Part shown: positions 13,408 through 13,413 of the stretch, one piece after another
How the letters are laid out: every line of letters begins with the position of its first letter
Position numbering within the stretch: position 1 is the stretch's first letter
Assembly (NCBI GenBank): GCA_040512755.1
Contig: JBEVEP010000409.1
Coordinates: forward strand, 1 to 13,413
Reading direction: 5' to 3'
DNA: 13,413 nt
From: JBEVEP01 sp040512755
GTDB lineage: Bacteria > Pseudomonadota > Alphaproteobacteria > Rhizobiales > Rhizobiaceae
Position numbers and translations under genes: made by a program
Notes under the pieces: generated by a model
The model's input: the letters and a program-made list of their open reading frames with translations, nothing else
Database searches by the model: none
What the model was told of the DNA's origin: nothing

Positions 13408-13413
13408 ATGACC
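13408..13413 (+). other. probable start of a further gene, cut by window edge
   Basis: ATGACC at the very end is preceded by TGGAG (13396-13400) seven bases upstream, a good ribosome site. Other possible starts, in a different frame that stays open to the edge, are ATG at 13335 and ATG at 13380 (with a G-run six bases before it). The product cannot be identified from two codons. The PhaR-like boxes upstream suggest a PHB-related gene such as a phasin; that is inference only. Confidence 0.4.

Noticed and set aside
1..13413. CRISPR array, insertion sequence or prophage genes
   Set aside because: No regularly spaced repeats, transposase or phage-type genes were seen on either strand.

Overview
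The window looks like chromosomal or replicon DNA from an alphaproteobacterium of the order Rhizobiales (Rhizobium/Sinorhizobium/Mesorhizobium-like). The reasons are the high G+C content, the CUT1 sugar-type ABC operon style, a phasin gene, and an intergenic repeat at 7745-7913 that resembles the mosaic palindromic elements of rhizobia. Species cannot be assigned from the sequence alone. All gene calls come from reading the translated sequence; no database search was run.

Left part (1-4922, all on the minus strand): a CUT1-type ABC uptake operon. In transcription order it encodes a periplasmic solute-binding protein (3238-4542), a MalF-like permease (2251-3156), a MalG-like permease (1293-2249), an undescribed 67-residue membrane protein (1093-1296) and an ATPase (start 1096, running off the left edge after 365 codons). 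The last four genes are packed with 1-4 bp junctions. A strong hairpin separates the binding-protein gene from the permeases. The 380-bp control region upstream holds two palindromes of the form TGGTnnnACCA, typical of FadR/PdhR-type GntR regulators, although no GntR gene is in the window.

Centre (4923-7697): a TetR regulator (minus) is divergent from a two-gene operon (plus). That operon encodes a UPF0261/Tm-1-like ATP-binding protein and a TIM-barrel 'PEP hydrolase-like' protein, the two halves that are fused in the plant antiviral protein Tm-1. The two divergent promoters overlap inside one 41-bp nested dyad, the likely TetR operator, and the TetR mRNA appears to be leaderless. The ABC operon, regulator and Tm-1-like pair together look like an uncharacterised uptake-and-conversion locus, the best candidate here for an undescribed system.

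Right part (7698-13413): an intergenic repeat cluster; an orphan zeta-class GST/maleylacetoacetate isomerase-like gene with a terminator; a possible 44-residue proline-rich microprotein (minus); a tightly coupled ATP-grasp ligase and esterase pair (plus); then, on the minus strand, a DUF445 membrane protein followed by a phasin. The right edge holds a structured non-coding stretch and an inverted pair of TGCnnnGCA boxes, as expected for the PHB regulator PhaR/AniA, in front of a gene that begins at or just before the window end.
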